A DNA stretch of 64,000 bases from Methylosinus sp. PW1 (GTDB lineage: Bacteria > Pseudomonadota > Alphaproteobacteria > Rhizobiales > Beijerinckiaceae), in NCBI RefSeq assembly GCF_000745215.1, contig NZ_JQNK01000001.1, positions 13,753-77,752 on the forward strand, read 5' to 3'. Below the pieces are notes generated by a model. It worked only from the letters and a program-made list of their open reading frames with translations. It did not search any database and was not told where the DNA came from. A program made the position numbers and the translations under genes. This document shows positions 63,056 through 64,000 of this stretch, in pieces; within the stretch, counting starts at the first letter, position 1, and every line of letters starts with the position of its first letter.

Positions 63056-63829
63056 TTAGCCAATGCGACGACCGCCACCATGCGCGGCTCGCGCCCCGAG
63101 AATGCGGCCCAGCCAATGGTCGGGCAGCACGCCCTTGCGGACAATCCAGCGGATCCGGCTCATGGTGCCGACAATCAGCAGCTTTCGAATGTTATGTTGC
63201 AGCATTTTGCTGACTGAGCCCAACCGCGTTTTTCCGCCGGCCGAATGCTGGCGCGGCACGAGGCCGAGCCAGGCGGCGAAATTCCTGCCGCTGAAAAAAG
63301 CGCGCAGATCGAGCGCGAAGCGAGGACCGCGCCCGTCGTGATGGGACCGACGCCGGGAACCGTGCATAGACGGTGCATCTCGACGGTCCCGAACTCCGCC
63401 AGGTGCCCGCGCAGCGAATTTATCAATTGCGTTCGCTGTCTGAAGAAACTGATGCGTCCGTAGGGCGACTGCCCGCGCCTGATACTCAGCACTCTTGACC
63501 GCCACGCAATGCATATTCGGTCGCAGAGCCGCCTCGGCGATGGCCGCTGCATCTGCGGCATCGTTCTTCTGGCGCTTGACGAAGGGCTTCACGTAAATTG
63601 GAGGGATGAGGCGCAACTCATGGCCGAGGCCTTGCGCTACGCGACCCCAATAATGGCTCGTGTCGCAGGCTTCCATCGCGACGATGCGGGGCGTCTGCCC
63701 AGGCAAGAGCTGCTCAAGTTTCGAACGCGAAACTGTGCGAACGAATAGAACCACCCCGCCGCGAGCTATTCCGCAGACCTGAAAGCTGCGCTTCGCCAAA
63801 TCAATCGCCGAGACATGGACCTCCGCCAT
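63056..63829 (-). pseudogene. IS110-family transposase, frameshifted
   Basis: From the ATG at 63829: VHVSAIDLAKRSFQVCG, VAMEACDTSHYWGRVAQGLGHELRLIPPIYVKPFVKRQKNDAADAAAIAEAA (DEDD domain). A frame change at about 63460 leads through HRLCTVPGVGPITTGAVLASR in another frame, and FAAWLGLVPRQHSAGGKTRLGSVSKMLQHNIRKLLIVG returns in the first. At least two frameshifts make it inactive. Related to the fragment at 11086. Confidence 0.85.
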
Positions 63830-63927
63830 AATGACCTCCTTCGTCGCGCCTCCCATCCGGGCGCCCTCCGACTTCATACGACGCCGGCCGAAGGGGGCAT
63901 CCACCCCACCAGTTCACCTCCTTGTAT

Positions 63928-64000
63928 TCAGTGGATTTTCACCACCTTCGCCTTGCTCATCTTGCCCGGCGCTCCAACGATCTTCACCGCCACCATATCA
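63928..64000 (-). CDS. C-terminal end of an unknown gene, runs off the window
   Basis: An open minus-strand frame ends ...VAVKIVGAPGKMSKAKVVKIH-stop at 63928. Only about 23 residues are visible; I do not recognise it. Confidence 0.35.
   Translation of the reverse strand, partial: DMVAVKIVGAPGKMSKAKVVKIH

Overview
The window is a stretch of a large repABC-type replicon, so an alphaproteobacterium, most probably Hyphomicrobiales (Rhizobiales). The evidence is a complete repA-repB-repC operon with its counter-transcribed RNA, accompanied by plasmid-borne ScpB, DUF1403 and DUF1612-type genes that usually travel with such replicons. G+C is high. A type II methanotroph (Methylocystis/Methylosinus) would fit, but that is a guess. 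The region is heavily damaged by mobile DNA: more than half of it is insertion sequence (IS), group II intron, miniature repeat or remnants of these, many nested in one another.

Layout. 0-2 kb: two surface-polysaccharide genes (one a pyruvyl transferase). 2.3-9.9 kb: an IS3-family element carrying an ISAs1 element, a group II intron and a tandem pair of IS1111-type elements. 9.9-11 kb: a glycosyltransferase. 11-12.6 kb: a graveyard with an IS110 remnant, a type I-C cas7 fragment, an ISAs1 remnant and a beheaded DUF1612-type plasmid gene. 12.9-14.6 kb: a PIN toxin/antitoxin pair and a serine resolvase. 14.6-18.6 kb: repC, ctRNA, repB, repA and a 19-bp repeated site. 19-20 kb: a DUF5615/DUF433 toxin-antitoxin pair. 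20.8-27.5 kb: DUF1403, scpB, DUF2164, a truncated DUF3991-Toprim gene, a WGR gene and recD2. 28-30.6 kb: a frameshifted GDP-mannose dehydratase and a methyltransferase. 30.6-42.8 kb: IS4, group II, IS21, IS3, IS1111, IS256, IS110 and IS66 pieces. 43.3-44.3 kb: a DUF1796 protein. 44.3-48.1 kb: a truncated IS4 and a complete IS21. 48.2-50.5 kb: small plasmid genes of unknown function. 50.5-52.2 kb: an IS91 remnant split by an IS256-type element. 52.7-57.8 kb: a 1342-residue three-part glycosyltransferase and a coiled-coil/repeat protein. 57.8-62.3 kb: an IS4 fragment, a second group II intron and a third IS21. 62.3-64 kb: a miniature repeat, IS110 pieces and a partial gene.

Functionally there are two programmes: plasmid replication and maintenance (repABC, ctRNA, parS-like sites, toxin-antitoxin pairs, resolvase, ScpB, RecD2) and cell-surface polysaccharide synthesis (pyruvyl transferase, glycosyltransferases, gmd, methyltransferase, DUF1796, repeat protein) scattered by insertions.

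The most notable structural result is that three direct copies of a 304-bp miniature element have reshuffled the molecule. Halves of two genes that the element interrupted (a DUF3991-Toprim gene and an IS110 transposase) now lie at different copies. The inferred ancestral order exchanges two blocks of about 19 and 20 kb. Also notable: two copies of one group II intron sit in the same codon of the catalytic motif of two different IS3-family transposases; an IS1111-type element has an extra solitary copy of its presumed guide-RNA segment; and two neighbouring unrelated proteins share a C-terminal motif.
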